64,000 nt of DNA from Haberlea rhodopensis (GCA_907163345.1 CAJQUN010000015.1:6542886-6606885); one strand, 5' to 3'. Shown: positions 10,578 to 21,893, counted from the first letter of the stretch. The notes: a model not told the origin generated them from the sequence alone. Translations and numbers: made by a program.

Positions 10578-10825
10578 AAACTTAATACATGCATTGCCTC
10601 AATGTATGGTAAACAATAAATGCAAAGGCAAAACACATACCTCGACGACGATCGTCAGTGATCGTCGTCCTCATCATGCTCCGGAGGTGGTACTGAAATA
10701 CTTCACAGCACGCATGGAGTCGCGCCAAAATAAAAACAAAAACAAACCAAAATAAACTAAAACAAAGCAAATGATATAGAAAGAGTTCTTGATTTATCAC
10801 AAGCTGTACTTTCACCTCCTTTTTC
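10253..10825 (-). mobile_element. Athila A post-pol spacer, right part
   Basis: This continues the spacer broken by the chromovirus. Its CGTCAGTGATCGTCGTCC block at 10652-10669 matches the sequence around the ORF3 3' end in element D (54030-54050), but there is no room for ORF3, so ORF3 is missing from this copy. At 10544-10580 the internal purine tract has become a long C run followed by an A run. Confidence 0.75.
10544..10580. repeat. homopolymer tract C24-G-A12
   Basis: Twenty-four C, one G and twelve A in a row. It sits where the other Athila copies have CTCCCCCAAACTT, the internal polypurine tract, so it looks like a slippage expansion of that tract. The exact length may be affected by sequencing. 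Confidence 0.9.
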
Positions 10826-12010
10826 TTAGTTATCAAGATAACAGATTGAGGCTAACATCTCATCTTTCTCATTTACGTTGTAGTGCTTCAACCACTGCCC
10901 ATTTACTATAAATGTGCCCTTATCGTGGTCGGTAATTTCAATAGCGCCGGTTGGGTTTACCTTGGAGATTGTGAATGGTCCAGACCAACGAGAACGTAGT
11001 TTATCTGGAAAGAGTCGCAGTCTGGAATCGAACAAGAGTACTTTATCTCCTACATTGAATTCCCTTCTTTGTATATGATAATCATGCCACTTCTTGGTTC
11101 TTTCTTTGTAAATCTTGGCATTCTCATAGCCTGATTCCTAAACTCCTCCATCTCATTCAGCTGTAAAAGACGTTTTTCACCTGTAACATGACAATCAAAG
11201 TTTAGCCATTTCATAGCCCAATATGCTTTATGCTCAAGTTCAACTGGTAGGTGACATGCCTTACCAAATACCAACCTATAAGGTGATGTGCCAATAGGGT
11301 GTCTTAAAATGGGTCTGATAGGCCCATAAGGCATCGTCTAAGCGTAAGGACCAATCCTTCCGGCTTAGAGTCACTGTCTTTTCTAGAATACATTTCAATT
11401 CTCGGTTTGAAACTTCTACTTGTCCGCTGGTTTGTGGGTGATAAGGTGAAGACACTTTGTGGGTGACACAATATTTACTCAAAAGATTTTCAAATTGTTT
11501 GTTGCGAAAATGAGTGCCCCCATCACTAATAATTGCTCGAGGAGTGCCAAAACGAGTAAAAAATTTTCTTTTCAAAAATTGCACAACCACTCGAGCATCA
11601 TTCGTGCGTAAGGCTTCCACCTCAACCCATTTTGACACATAGTCCACTGCGACCATTATGTATTTGTTTGAACAAGAGCTTGGAAAAGGTCCCATAAAAT
11701 CAATTCCCCATACATCAAAAAGTTCGCATACAAGAATATTGTTTAAGGGTAATACATTTCTCTTAGAGATATTACCGACCCTTTGACATCTATCACAAGT
11801 GGAGACATACCTGAATGTGTCCTTAAACAACGTTGGCCAATAGAAGCCAGAGTCAAGTACCTTAGCAGCTGTTTTGGTTGGGCCAAAATGCCCACCTATC
11901 TCTCCCCCGTGGCACTGCTTCAAGATAGATTGCGGGTCCCTTTCGGGGATACATCTCCTTATAATGTTATCTGCACAAACTTTGAACAAATAGGGCTCCT
12001 CCCACATAAG
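10826..12010 (-). pseudogene. Athila A integrase, frameshifted
   Basis: Three overlapping frames encode Athila integrase: zinc region with CHGGEIGGH and CDRCQR, catalytic core with WGIDFMGPF (first Asp), IISDGGTHF (second Asp) and the VEVSNRE segment (Glu), then a C-terminal part with LRLFPDKL and WSGPF at 10826-11035. Frame changes fall near 11300 and 11040. The order follows RT/RNase H on the same strand. It cannot make a full protein as it stands. Confidence 0.88.
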
Positions 12011-12196
12011 ATGTTTAACCTCAGACTTTTTTTTTTCTTTTGATAAAAAGATAGATTTTGTGGGAGGATGCCACTAGCAATATAGTTCGCAAAATCTGCA
12101 TACCAAGGTAAAATGTCAGCGTTAAACAGTTGTTCATCAGGAAATGTCTCATTAATTTCTTCTATCTCACTTTCAATTTTATCCTCTCCATTGTAT

Positions 12197-13452
12197 TCAA
12201 GACAAATGATCTGCTACCACATTCTCTACACCCTTCTTATCTCGTATCTCTAAGTCAAATTCTTGCAACAACAATATCCACCTAATTAAGCGTGGTTTGA
12301 CATCTTTCTTTGCAAGCAAGTATTTAAGTGCAGCATGATCGGTGTAAACAATAACCTTGGCAAGACATAGATAAGAGTGAAAGTTATCGAATGCAAAGAC
12401 TATGGCTAGAAGCTCTTTTTCAGTAGTGGCATAATTTATTTGTGCTTCATTCAAAGTGCGACTAGCATAGTAGATGGTATGAAATACCTTGTTCCTCCTT
12501 TGGCCTAAGACTGCTCCTATCGCTGTGTCGCTCGCATCGCACATCAGTTCAAAGGGTAACTCCAAATCAGGTGCTACCAAGACAGGTGTTGTTACCAGTT
12601 TCTCCTTGAGAATCTCGAATGCCTGCACACAATCAGCATTAAAGTCATAATGTGCATCTTTAGTTAATAAGTGAGATAAAGGTTTAGAAATTTTTGAGAA
12701 ATCCTTAATGAATCGACGATGAAATCCTGCATGGCTCAAAAAGCTTCGGATTCCTTTCACTGTTGTTGGTGGTGGCAATTGTTGTATCACTTGGATTTTT
12801 GCTCGGTATACTTCAATACCCTTTTTGGATATCTTATGTCCCAAGACTATACATTCTTTAACCATGAAGTGACACTTCTCCCAATTTAATACAAGATTTG
12901 TCTCCTCGCAACTTGTCAACACAAAATCCAAGTTATATAAACATATATCAAATGAAGATCCAAAAACAGAGAAGTCATCCATGAGTACTTCTAAAAATTT
13001 CTCTATCATGTCATGGAATGTGGCTACCATGCATCGTTGAAAAGTGGCAGGGGCATTACATAATCCAAATGGCATTCTTCTAAAGGCAAAAGTACCATAA
13101 GGGCAAGTGAAAGTAGTTTTCTCTTGGTCTTCTGGTGTAATAGCAATTTGGTTATACCCTGAATACCCATCCAGAAAGCAATAAAATTCATAACCTGCTA
13201 ATCTTTCTACCATTTGATCAATGAAGGGAAGGGGAAAGTGATCTTTACGAGTTGATTCATTTAACCTCCTATAGTCAATGCACACTCTCCACCCGTGACT
13301 GTTCTAGTAGGTATCAATTCATTATTTTCATTAGGGACAACAATAATGCCTCCTTTCTTTGGTACACATTGAATATGACTTATCCATGAACTATCAGAGA
13401 TAGAGTAGATAATACCTGCATCCATTAGCTTAATGACCTCGGCTTTGACTAC
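12197..13452 (-). pseudogene. Athila A reverse transcriptase and RNase H, frameshifted
   Basis: The main frame (12197-13285) runs from MCIDYRRLN through FRRMPFGLCNAP, catalytic LMDD near 12985, then RNase H with CDASD, TEKEL and YTDHAA, to ENVVADHLS. The segment upstream to 13452 (IIYPISDSSW) is in another frame: one base is missing near 13290 compared with element D. RT copies the element RNA to DNA and RNase H removes the RNA strand. Athila membership follows from close similarity to the D protein. Confidence 0.9.
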
Positions 13453-14582
13453 CTATTGCATTTTTGGATTGAGATGGCGTTGTGGTTGTACCACGTGCTT
13501 GAAAGTCTCTTCCATCAGAGTTTTATGCATGCACACCGATGGGCTAATTCCTTTAATATCTGCTATCTTCCATCCAAGTGCCTTCTTGTGTTCCCTAAGG
13601 ACTTTAAGAAGCTTCCCCTCGTTTTCTCCTGTCAAAGATGAAGAGATAATGATTGGTAGCAAATTTCCAGCATCTAGGAATACATACTTGAGATGAGATG
13701 GGAGGGGCTTCAGTTCAAGAGTGGGTGATTCTTCAATGGATGGTCGTTGAGGCTTAATGTCTCTTTTTCCCAACTCACCAAGATTTTCAGTGGCTCGTTT
13801 TATGTAGGGGACGATGTTGTTCATTTGAGCTAAGATCTCAAGTTCCTCTTTGTCATGTTGTTTATCGGCTTCCACAATGTATGCTTCCAATTTCTCTTTG
13901 TAAGTACCTTGCAACACATCAACACTCAGGGCATCAATCATATCAATACTAAAACACATGGGCTCGTCGTGTGGGCGTTTAAGTGCTTTAAAGACCTTAA
14001 ACACAACTTGATCCTCCCCTACACGGAGTATCAACTTCCCTTGTTGGACATCTATGATTGCCTTTCCCGTTGCTAGGAACGGTCGGCCCAAAATCAGTGG
14101 TGTCTCCCTGTCTTCTTCCATATCTAGTACTAGAAAATCAATTGGGAATATGAACTTGTCCACTTTGACTAACACGTCTTCAATGATTCCTCAGGGATAT
14201 GTTATAGATCTATCCGCCAATTGCAGTGAAACTTTGGTGGGTTTCGGCTCTCCTAGTCCCAACCTCCTGAAAATGGAAAAAGGCATCAAATTTATACTCG
14301 CACCCAAATTACATAATGATTTAGTAAATGAAATTGATCCTATAGTGCAAGGTATATTAAAACTCCCTGGTCCTTTAACTTTGGAGGCATTTTGTTTTGC
14401 ACAACTGCTGAGCACTCCTCTGTTAAGCTTACCGTTTCATATTCGCCCAACTTTCGTTTGTTAGAAAGAATTTCCTTCAAAAATTTAGCATAACAAGGCA
14501 TTTGAAGTAGAGCATCAGCAAATGGTATATTAATATATAATTTCTTAAAGACTCCAAGAAACTTACCAAATTCAGCGTCCAT
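13453..14582 (-). pseudogene. Athila A protease region, interrupted
   Basis: Frames at 14340-14582, 14191-14415 and 13453-14175 together encode the aspartic-protease region: CNLGASINLMP (the DLGAS site of D, with Asp changed to Asn), LADRSITYP and LILGRPFLATGKA, then a linker to RT. A TGA near 14190 stands where D has Arg before GLIED, consistent with CGA-to-TGA decay. The Asp-to-Asn change alone would be expected to inactivate the protease. Confidence 0.88.
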
Positions 14583-16074
14583 TTTAGCTCTCTTTAATGC
14601 AGTGGGAAATGGGGGAGGAATTACTACCTTATCAGTGTGTGTGATTGGTGTGGTGTTGGAATGTTTACCTTTTCGATTGCCTTTTCATCAGTCTTACTCT
14701 TGTCTTCCGTGGTTTCACAACTTTCTTGTGCTTCAGTCTGTGTCCTTAGCTCTTTTCCACTCCTTAATGCTATGACATTCGCTTGCTCCGTTGGATTTAT
14801 CACTGTATCACTTGGTAGTGTACCTTGAGTTCGTCCGTAAATCAACGTTGCAAGTTGCCCCACTTGTCTTTCCAAGTTCTTTATAGATGCCTGCTGATTT
14901 TGCATCCTAGTTTCAGTTGATGATATGAACTTGGTCATTAGCTCCTCCATAATCGGCTTAGGCACATTCCCCGGTTGTTGTGGGTTCAACACATTGTTTT
15001 GGTTGGACCACTGCAAATTCGGATGATTTCTCCACCCCGGGTTGTACGTATTGGAGTATGGGTTGTTGGGCTGCCTGTTTCCTACATAATTCACGGATTT
15101 ATTAGATAGATTAAACGGATTACCTGCCTGGCACTCAGTACTTGGATGATTGCTTCCACATAGCTCGCAAGTGATAACTTGAGCTTGCATTGCTGTCATG
15201 CTCATGCTATCTATCTTTTTGTTTAGCGTGTCCAACTGTGCCAAAAGAGCAGTGATGTCATCAACTTGATGAACTCCAGCCGGTTTCTTTCGCACATTCC
15301 TTTCCGATTGCCATTGATAGCTATTAGAAGCCATCTCTTCTAAGAGTTCATACGCTGCTTCCAGTGTTTTGCGCATTATGGATCCTCCTGAGGCTGCATC
15401 TATCATAGAACGGTTAGATGAAAATAAACCGTTATAAAAAGTCTGTACCTGGAGCCAAATAGGAAGTCCATGGTGTGGGCATCTCCTAAGCAAATCCTTG
15501 AAACGATCCCACGCCTCATAAAGTTTTCAGGGTCGTATTGCCCGAATGTGGTTATATCGTTCCCCATCTTTGCCGTTTTGGAAGGGGGAAAGTATTTGGA
15601 CAAAAACGCTTGCGTCATCCCCTTCCAAGTTGTTATCGATCTTGCAGGTAAAGAGTTCAACCACGCTTTAGCTTTATCTTTGAATGAGAAAGGAAATAAC
15701 CTTATCCTGATGGCGTCGTCAGAAACGTCATTATGTTTGAACGTGTCACAAATCTCCAAGAAGTTGGAGATGTGAGCGTTAGGGTCATCAGTGGCTACTC
15801 CCCCAAACATCACGGAGTGATGGATCATCAGTATGATAGCTGGCTTTATCTCAAAGTTGTTCGCTTGAATGGTTGGCTTTGTAATGCTGGACAATGATCC
15901 ATGAAAAGCCGGTTGAGCATAATCCATCATCGATCTGGGATTCAGTGCTTCATTGTTAGCGCCCCCTTCTTGATTATGTTCAGCCACTGTTCGAGCTTCC
16001 CTAATTCTTCGTAGACACGTACGCCCAATTTCTGGGTCAATCGGCTCGAGTGAGGGGTTGATACTCCTTAGCAT
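14583..16074 (-). pseudogene. Athila A gag, frameshifted
   Basis: The start MLRSINPSLEPIDPEIGR is at 16074, matching the D start; open sequence upstream to 16113 is read-through of the leader. The capsid-like part has FLEICDTFKHNDVSDDAIR and AWLNSLPARSITTW; the frame changes near 15440 and continues with a zinc knuckle CELCGSNHPSTEC and the family motif YSNTYNPGWRNHPNLQWS to about 14624. Gag would form the particle. The break makes this a pseudogene. Confidence 0.9.
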
Positions 16075-16230
16075 GCACCAAACAATAACTACCTGTAAAA
16101 AATATAAATCCAAAAGGAGAAAATGCGACTGTAGTAAATTCGAAGGTCAAAAGTGACAAAACAAAACAAAAACAAAAAATTAATTGCTAAATTACAATTA
16201 ACTAATCTCGTATGATATTATACAGATTAG

Positions 16231-16248
16231 TCCCCGGCAACGGCGCCA
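16231..16248 (-). promoter_or_regulatory. primer-binding site of Athila A, tRNA-Asp
   Basis: In element orientation the site reads TGGCGCCGTTGCCGGGGA, complementary to the 3' end of tRNA-Asp, six bases inside the LTR. The same site is intact at 21808-21825 and 61629-61646. Confidence 0.95.
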
Positions 16249-17252
16249 GAAACTTGATCGCTATTATTTTAAACAATTATTTCTTAGTGTAGCGATTCTA
16301 TACCGCAAGTGCACGGTGTCAAGTTTTAGTATAGTGATAATATAAGTAAGGATGTCGAACCCACAGGGACTAATGTATAAGTACCAAATAAAATTAGCGA
16401 AATTACATTTAGCCTACAAAAAATATTATTAATTAACTAATTAAACAAAAGAATTAAAAACTCAAAATTTAAAACAACTCATTTGAAGATGCGAAGAAAT
16501 TCCGCTCAAGAAATCTATCAAGATGTTCGTTCAATTGTGTATCGTCAATGATTTGTTTATTTTAACAATTACCAATCAATCAATTCTTAAGGTGGCGGAT
16601 TTTCGAATATAATCAATACACTCTCTCGAGCTGTATTGAAACTAGTAATAAATTGACACAAGTAGCTCTCATTCACTTAAACCAATTTAATACCGAATAA
16701 ATCTCTATGAAAACTGTTGTTCTTTAAATCTTTCAATTTAAAGTGACCACGTATGTGATTTAATCTCTCGATCTAAATCTTAAACATACAACATGAATTA
16801 TTTTAGCGTATTATAATTTTATCTCTCGATGTCAATTATAATTCACAATTTTCAATCAAAGGTAGCTAGGCTTTGATAGCATGAAGCATATAATTCATGA
16901 ACAAAAGATTTGATTCACTCAAACACAAACAAATCAAAGATTCAAACACAAAATTCCTTAAACTTAATAGAATAAACCCAATTAAATTCAAATCAAATTT
17001 AACAAGATGCTTAATCGTCTCTCGACCTCAAAAACATCAAATAAACATGAAAATCAAATCAATCTAGAGTTTAGAAATACGATAAACGTAGGAGCGACTC
17101 CGTGCGTTGAACGATCTTTCTTCTCTCGCTTCCTTCCTTGCACTTCAAAGGATCAACCTTCTCTTGTTCCGGGTAGATAAAAGGCGGCTCAAGAATATTT
17201 AGGTCAGATTATTCTTCAGAATAGGGGCTGTAATTTTCGTGCCTTTTTTCCT

Positions 17253-17260
17253 TATTTATA
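17253..17260 (-). promoter_or_regulatory. candidate TATA box of the Athila A LTR
   Basis: Reads TATAAATA in element orientation, about 76 bp downstream of the nearest GATCGATC palindrome. Position and sequence suit a promoter; no transcript evidence is available here. Confidence 0.5.
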
Positions 17261-17335
17261 GAGGATGGGAGATATGAAAGTGTTTCCAAAAATCAAAACC
17301 AAATCAAGACTTTTATTTTCAGAAAATTCTCCGTC

Positions 17336-17576
17336 TCGATCGATCGGTTGATATGTCTCGATCGAGCGAGCGTCTTTAACATCCGAGTCTGAGTTTCTCT
17401 GCCTCGCTCGATCGATCGAGTTGATGTGTTCGAGCTTTCTTCTCTTTTTCTCGCCAACTCTCTGCCTCTCTCGACCGATCGAGCTGGTGATTCCGATCGA
17501 TCGAGCTCTGAAATAAAATGTTTGCCAAAACTTCTGTCTCTGTCGATCGATCGATCTTCTGTTCCGATTGATCGAG
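17336..17576. repeat. variant palindrome array TCGATCGATCGA
   Basis: About seven complete or degenerate copies of a CGATCGATCG core. Here the flanks are TC..GA or TCTCG, not GC..GC as in the other arrays. Several copies carry single changes such as CGACCGATCG and CGATTGATCG. Confidence 0.85.
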
Positions 17577-17769
17577 AATGTCAGAACTCGAACTCTTCAT
17601 TTATTGGCTTGATTTGTTCCGTTTTCTTCCTTGTAGCTCAATTCTTCCACATTCCACCTAGATTCCTGAAACAATCAAATAAATACCAAAAAGCATAACA
17701 TCTTCACGGAATCTACACTAAAAGATATATAAATCAAAGCCTAAATATGCGTAATAATTAACCCTATCA

Positions 17770-17888
17770 GTTGACTGTGGTTTAGTCATTTTTTTTAGTT
17801 ATTTTTTCGAATTTTTGTTTTGATCTTCTCTACTCTTCTATTGTTGTTGTTCTTGTGTGAATTTTTGTAGGTTGTTATCTCTTGGTGC
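17770..17888 (+). mobile_element. Athila G leader, interrupted by insertion of A
   Basis: This is plus-strand 5' leader of an Athila element. It matches, in reverse, the leader of E near 47325-47345 and runs into the gag ATG at 17889. The primer site and LTR expected on its left are absent because element A lies there. Confidence 0.7.
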
Positions 17889-18353
17889 ATGCTAAGGAGT
17901 AGCAAGCCTTCACTTGAGTCTTTTGACCCCGAGATCGAACGCACTTGTCAAAGGAGGCTAAGGCAAGTAAGATCGATAATGGCTAATAATGAAGAGATTC
18001 CAGTACCACCAGTTGCAAGATCACCCATTGACTACGCCCACCCTTCATTCCATGGATCACTGTCTAACATCACGAGACCGACTATCAAGGTTAACAATTT
18101 CGAGATCAAGCCTGCTATCATACAGATGATCCAACATTCCAACATTCGGTCCAGTTTAGGGGAGCAGCTACTGATGATCCAAATGCCCACATCTCCAACT
18201 TCTTGGAGATTTGTGATACATTTAAACATAATGGCGTTACTGATAACGCCATCATGTTACGTTTGTTTCCTTCCTCTTTACGCGATAAAGCTAAATCTTG
18301 GTTACAATCGTTGCCTGCGGGTTCATTACCACGTGGGATGGGATGGCACAATT

Positions 18354-18358
18354 GTTAT
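18354..18358. repeat. TRIM target-site duplication GTTAT (left)
   Basis: GTTAT directly precedes the TRIM and is repeated at 18711-18715. Confidence 0.93.
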
Positions 18359-18498
18359 TGTAGGATCAAGCGCTTACCGATTTACCAATAACTATAGTTA
18401 AGGGTAATGGCGCAACATTAATCTTTTCAACCATACACTGGTACAAGCGCCACATGTTCGACCGATCACAAAGCAGAGGCAATTGTTGAACCCCAACA
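18359..18498 (-). repeat. TRIM 3' terminal repeat
   Basis: 140 bp, TGTAGGATC to CCCCAACA on the plus strand. It sits beside the purine tract, so it is the 3' repeat in element orientation. Confidence 0.93.
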
Positions 18499-18553
18499 AT
18501 CCCTCCCCCAATAATTGCACTCTCTGCAACTCATGGGAATCGAACATGCGACC

Positions 18554-18568
18554 TTGGCTCTGATACCA
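18554..18568 (-). promoter_or_regulatory. TRIM primer-binding site, tRNA-iMet
   Basis: Reads TGGTATCAGAGCCAA in element orientation, two bases inside the 5' repeat. Confidence 0.93.
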
Positions 18569-18570
18569 AT

Positions 18571-18710
18571 TGTTGGATCGAGCGCTTACCGCTTTACCAA
18601 TAACTATAGTTAAGGGTAATGGCGCAACATCAATCTTTTCAACCATACACTGGCACAAGCGCCACATATTCAACCGATCACAAAGCAGAGGCAATTGTTG
18701 AACCCCAACA
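18571..18710 (-). repeat. TRIM 5' terminal repeat
   Basis: 140 bp, TGTTGGATC to CCCCAACA on the plus strand, partner of 18359-18498. Confidence 0.93.
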
Positions 18711-18715
18711 GTTAT
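18711..18715. repeat. TRIM target-site duplication GTTAT (right)
   Basis: Exact partner of 18354-18358; gag of element G resumes here. Confidence 0.93.
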
Positions 18716-19566
18716 TGTCAAAGTTCTTTCCACCATCCAAGACAGCCAAAATGCTCAATGACATCACAACTTTTGCCCAATACGATCCCGAGACACTAAA
18801 TGAAGCATGGGAGCGCTTCAATGATCTACTAAGGAGATGTACACATCATGACCTCCCTATTTGGCTGCAAGTGCAAACGTTTTATAACGATTTATTTTCT
18901 GATAACCATTCTATGATAGATGCAGCATCTCGAGGTACTGTGATGAGAAAGACGCCCGAGGAGGCTAATATGTTGTTGGAGGAGATGGCTGCTAATAGCT
19001 GTCAATGGCAGTCCGAAAGGAACGTGCCAAAGAAGCAAGCCGGAGTGCATCAAGTGAGTGACGTCACTGCCCCAGCTGCCCAGTTGGAAGCACTACACAA
19101 GAAGATTGATAGTTTGAGCATGCATGCAATGCAAGTTCAAACTGTTACATGCGAGCTTTGCCAAGGAGGACATCCGAGCATGGAATGCCAAGTAGGTAGC
19201 CCTTTCAATACAACTAATGAAGCTGTTAACTTTATAGGGAACCGACCGCCACAGACCTACCCCTACTCAAATACGTACAATCCCGGGCGGAGGAACTATC
19301 CCCAACCACGACCGGGGTATGCACCAAAGCCAAGCATGGAGGAACTGCTAACCAAGTTCATATCATCGGCTGAAACAAGGACGAACAATCATGAGGCATC
19401 GATAAAGAACTTGGAAGTCCAAGTGGGACAGGTAGCAAAAATCGTAGCCGGACTAGCACAAGGATCACTAGCTAGTGACACTGAGACAAACCCAAGGGAG
19501 CAAGTCCATCCCATCACATTGAGGAGCGGAAAGGAGGTCGCCGAGAATAAGGATGCACAAGTTTAG

Positions 19567-20304
19567 TTAAAAGGCGAGGCAGACATCAAGCAAGAATAGG
19601 TGCAAACACGCGACAAAGGTACTAAGACCCCTACCCATCACACCTGCTAAGGTAGATATCCCACTCCCATTCCTCGCTGCATATAAGAGAGCAAAATTAG
19701 ATGCAAAATTTGCTAAGTTTTTAGATTTGATTAAGAATCTCCCCATGGAGATGCCTCTCATTGATGCTATACGGCACATGCCGAATTATGCTAAGTTTAG
19801 AAGGAGATTCTGTCAAAAAAATAGAAATTGGGAGAGCATGAGATGGTAAACTTAATTGAGGATTGTTCTGTTGTCATTCAAAATGATTCACCTCCAAAGT
19901 TGAAGGATCCAGGGAGTTTCATTATACCTTGCAAGATCAACTCTACTTCTTTTAATAAATCTCTATGTGATTTGGGGTCAAGTATTAATTTAATGCATTT
20001 GTCTGTGTACAGGAAGCTGGGCCTGGGAGAGCTCAAACCGATAAATGTTTCACTGTAGATGGCGGACAAGTCCATCAAGTACTCTCATGGGATAGTTGAG
20101 GATGTACCAGTCAAGGTTGATAAATTCATCATCCCGGTGGTTTCATTGTGTTAGACATAACGGAAGATGCGGACATGCCATTGATTCTAGGAAAACCATT
20201 CATAGCACTTGCAAGGGCGTTGATTGATGTCTAATAAGGGAAGTTGATCCTCCGAGTAGGGGGATCAAGTGGTTTATGATATGTTCAAAGCTTTGAACGC
20301 TACA
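19567..20304 (+). pseudogene. Athila G late gag and protease region, degenerate
   Basis: This continues gag after several stops, then the protease region: a CDLGSSINLMHLSVYRKLGLG segment (DLGSS site kept) near 19965-20030, a TAG where D has Gln (VSLQLA), then LILGKPF and further stops, reaching DMFKALNAT. It breaks at 20304, where element H is inserted, and resumes at 30170. Confidence 0.85.
20300..20304. repeat. target-site duplication CTACA (left, element H)
   Basis: CTACA lies beside the H LTR start and is repeated at 30170-30174. Confidence 0.93.
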
Positions 20305-21802
20305 TGATGTGACTAAAAATAGACATATCTATTGCGTTTAATTGTCTACGATTTGGTAGGTTTTGATGGATAATTTGATACGTATGCTACCTAATCGTGT
20401 ATTTGTGTAATTGTAGGTACAATCGAAGAAAATGAGCTAAAAATGATATATAAAGACCAATAAAAGACATGGACATGACAAGGACTAAAACTTGATCAAG
20501 AAAAGGGCAAAAACGTAATTTTGGAAGTGGCGATCGATCGCATGGAAGAGGCAATCGATCGCCTATGGACAGAAACTTTTGCATCAAATTTAAAGAAATA
20601 GCGATCGATCGCCACATTCTAGCGATCGATCGCCTCAAGTTTTCTGCTGAAAAAAAATAACGTAGCGATCGATCGCCACAGTCATAGCGATCGATCGCCA
20701 CAGTCATAGCGATCGATCGCCACAGTCATAGCGATCGATCGCCGAAGAGTCCGAGAATTAGGAAATTAGGTCTTTTACCATGTTTAAAAGATTGTAACCT
20801 ATTTTATCAGCCACCAACCTCATATACTCGTTTTTATCACCTCTTTTTGGACAGAATTCCATACTTTAGAATGTTGTTAGATTTTAGAAGATTTTTCTTT
20901 AAAAGTTTTGTCAAGAACAACGCGAAGAACGGAACCGGAATCGACAAGCCGGAATCGTGATTCGTCTTAGTAATTTCTTTCCCTTTATTTATTTAATGAT
21001 TTCGAACCATATTTTGTTGATTTTAGATTCAATTATGCTAGGCTAAACTCTTAGATTCTTGGTTTAAGGGATACTTGCTTTTGGAATTGAATCTCTTGTG
21101 AGAATTTTGATTTGTTTTGTGAATTTAATTTCGATTTCAATCCTGTTTCTTGGTATCGATTTCAAGGATTATTGTGTTTGTTTATTAGATTGATCACCTA
21201 GTATTCATATGCATAATCGATAACTAATTAAGAAGCAACTAAGATTAATAATTACCGGCTGTAGGTGTTATTGAATTCTTAGGAGAAACGATTGGGTAAT
21301 CAATAATTAACGGCTGTAGTTTCTATTGATTAGGTTTATCGAATTCACTAGTTTTGAAATCTGTCATTGATTTAATCATAAACGGCTGTAGTTTTGATTA
21401 GAGATTTGATAAGGGTCGGATTGAATGTTGTTTTCTCTTTGACTACGATTAAGGTGGGTAGGAATTAAATTTCCAATCGATGAATAATTGAAAGAATTCG
21501 AATGTTAGTGATTTGATGATCAAGAGAGAATTTTCCAAAAGTAAAGTTGACCGACAACCAAGAATCGCTTCGCTCTCATAAGTTTTAACCGTTTTAGTTA
21601 ATCTCGTTAATTAGTTTAATTTTTAGAATTTACTCAGTAGTAATCACTCAACCCAAAACCGCCCTTTTTACTATTTGTTTTTTTTAATTGACACGAAAAA
21701 AATACTACCTTCCCTGTGGGATCGATCCCTACTCTCTCTACTACATACTTTTGCTATTAACTTGAGAAGGGTTAATTTGGGCGTACGCGATAAACGCTAC
21801 CA
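20305..21802 (+). repeat. 5' LTR of Athila H
   Basis: Runs TGATGTGACT to AACGCTACCA. Palindromes lie at 20530-20743; a weak TATA-like CATATAC is at 20821, 78 bp after the last palindrome. The U5 part differs from the other Athila LTRs here (it has no TTGACACCGTGCAC block), so this is a separate Athila family. Confidence 0.94.
20530..20743. repeat. palindrome array in the H 5' LTR, eight copies
   Basis: Eight GCGATCGATCGC copies, one being GCAATCGATCGC. The last four are in near-perfect tandem with a 22-bp period (GCGATCGATCGCCACAGTCATA), an expansion not seen in the 3' LTR. Confidence 0.95.
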
Positions 21803-21807
21803 AATTT

Positions 21808-21825
21808 TGGCGCCGTTGCCGGGGA
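21808..21825 (+). promoter_or_regulatory. primer-binding site of H, tRNA-Asp
   Basis: TGGCGCCGTTGCCGGGGA, five bases after the 5' LTR. Confidence 0.95.
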
Positions 21826-21893
21826 AGGCATTGGTATTATTTTGTGTCGATTTTTTTTAATTTGTTATCCCGCATTACTACTTTGGTTTGTTG

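Larger units (their letters stand above)
16255..17769 (-). repeat. 5' LTR of Athila A
   Basis: The 1515-bp LTR has TG...CA ends (TGATCGC at 16255, CTATCA to 17769). It carries the Athila U5 block CCGCAAGTGCACGGTGTCAA at 16303-16322, a TATA-like box at 17253-17260 (TATAAATA in element orientation) and a GATCGATC array at 17336-17576, just upstream of the box. Its partner on the left of A is missing. The right flank begins GTTGA, inside the leader of element G. Confidence 0.9.
18359..18710 (-). mobile_element. TRIM (miniature LTR retrotransposon), 352 bp
   Basis: Two 140-bp terminal repeats (18359-18498 and 18571-18710; about 7 differences, 95% identity) with TG...CA ends flank only 72 bp. The internal part holds little more than a tRNA-iMet primer site (18554-18568) beside the right repeat and a purine tract (18499-18512, ATTGGGGGAGGGAT in element orientation) beside the left. 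The 5-bp TSD is exact. This is the defining structure of a TRIM, which must borrow all proteins. It lies inside gag of Athila G. Confidence 0.95.
17889..19566 (+). pseudogene. Athila G gag, frameshifted and split by a TRIM
   Basis: Starts with MLRSSKPSLESFDPEIERT and continues through the YAHPSFHGSL segment. A frameshift near 18140 moves the capsid-like part (FLEICDTFKHNGV) to another frame, and a TRIM interrupts it at 18359-18710. After the TRIM a long frame runs from SKFFPPSKTAKM through zinc knuckle CELCQGGHPSMEC and YSNTYNPGRRNYP to a TAG at 19564-19566. Closest in the window to the gag of E. Confidence 0.9.

Noticed and set aside
18398..18736. 112-residue frame on the minus strand across the TRIM
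   Set aside because: It reads through both terminal repeats, so its internal repetition comes from the TRIM and not from a gene.
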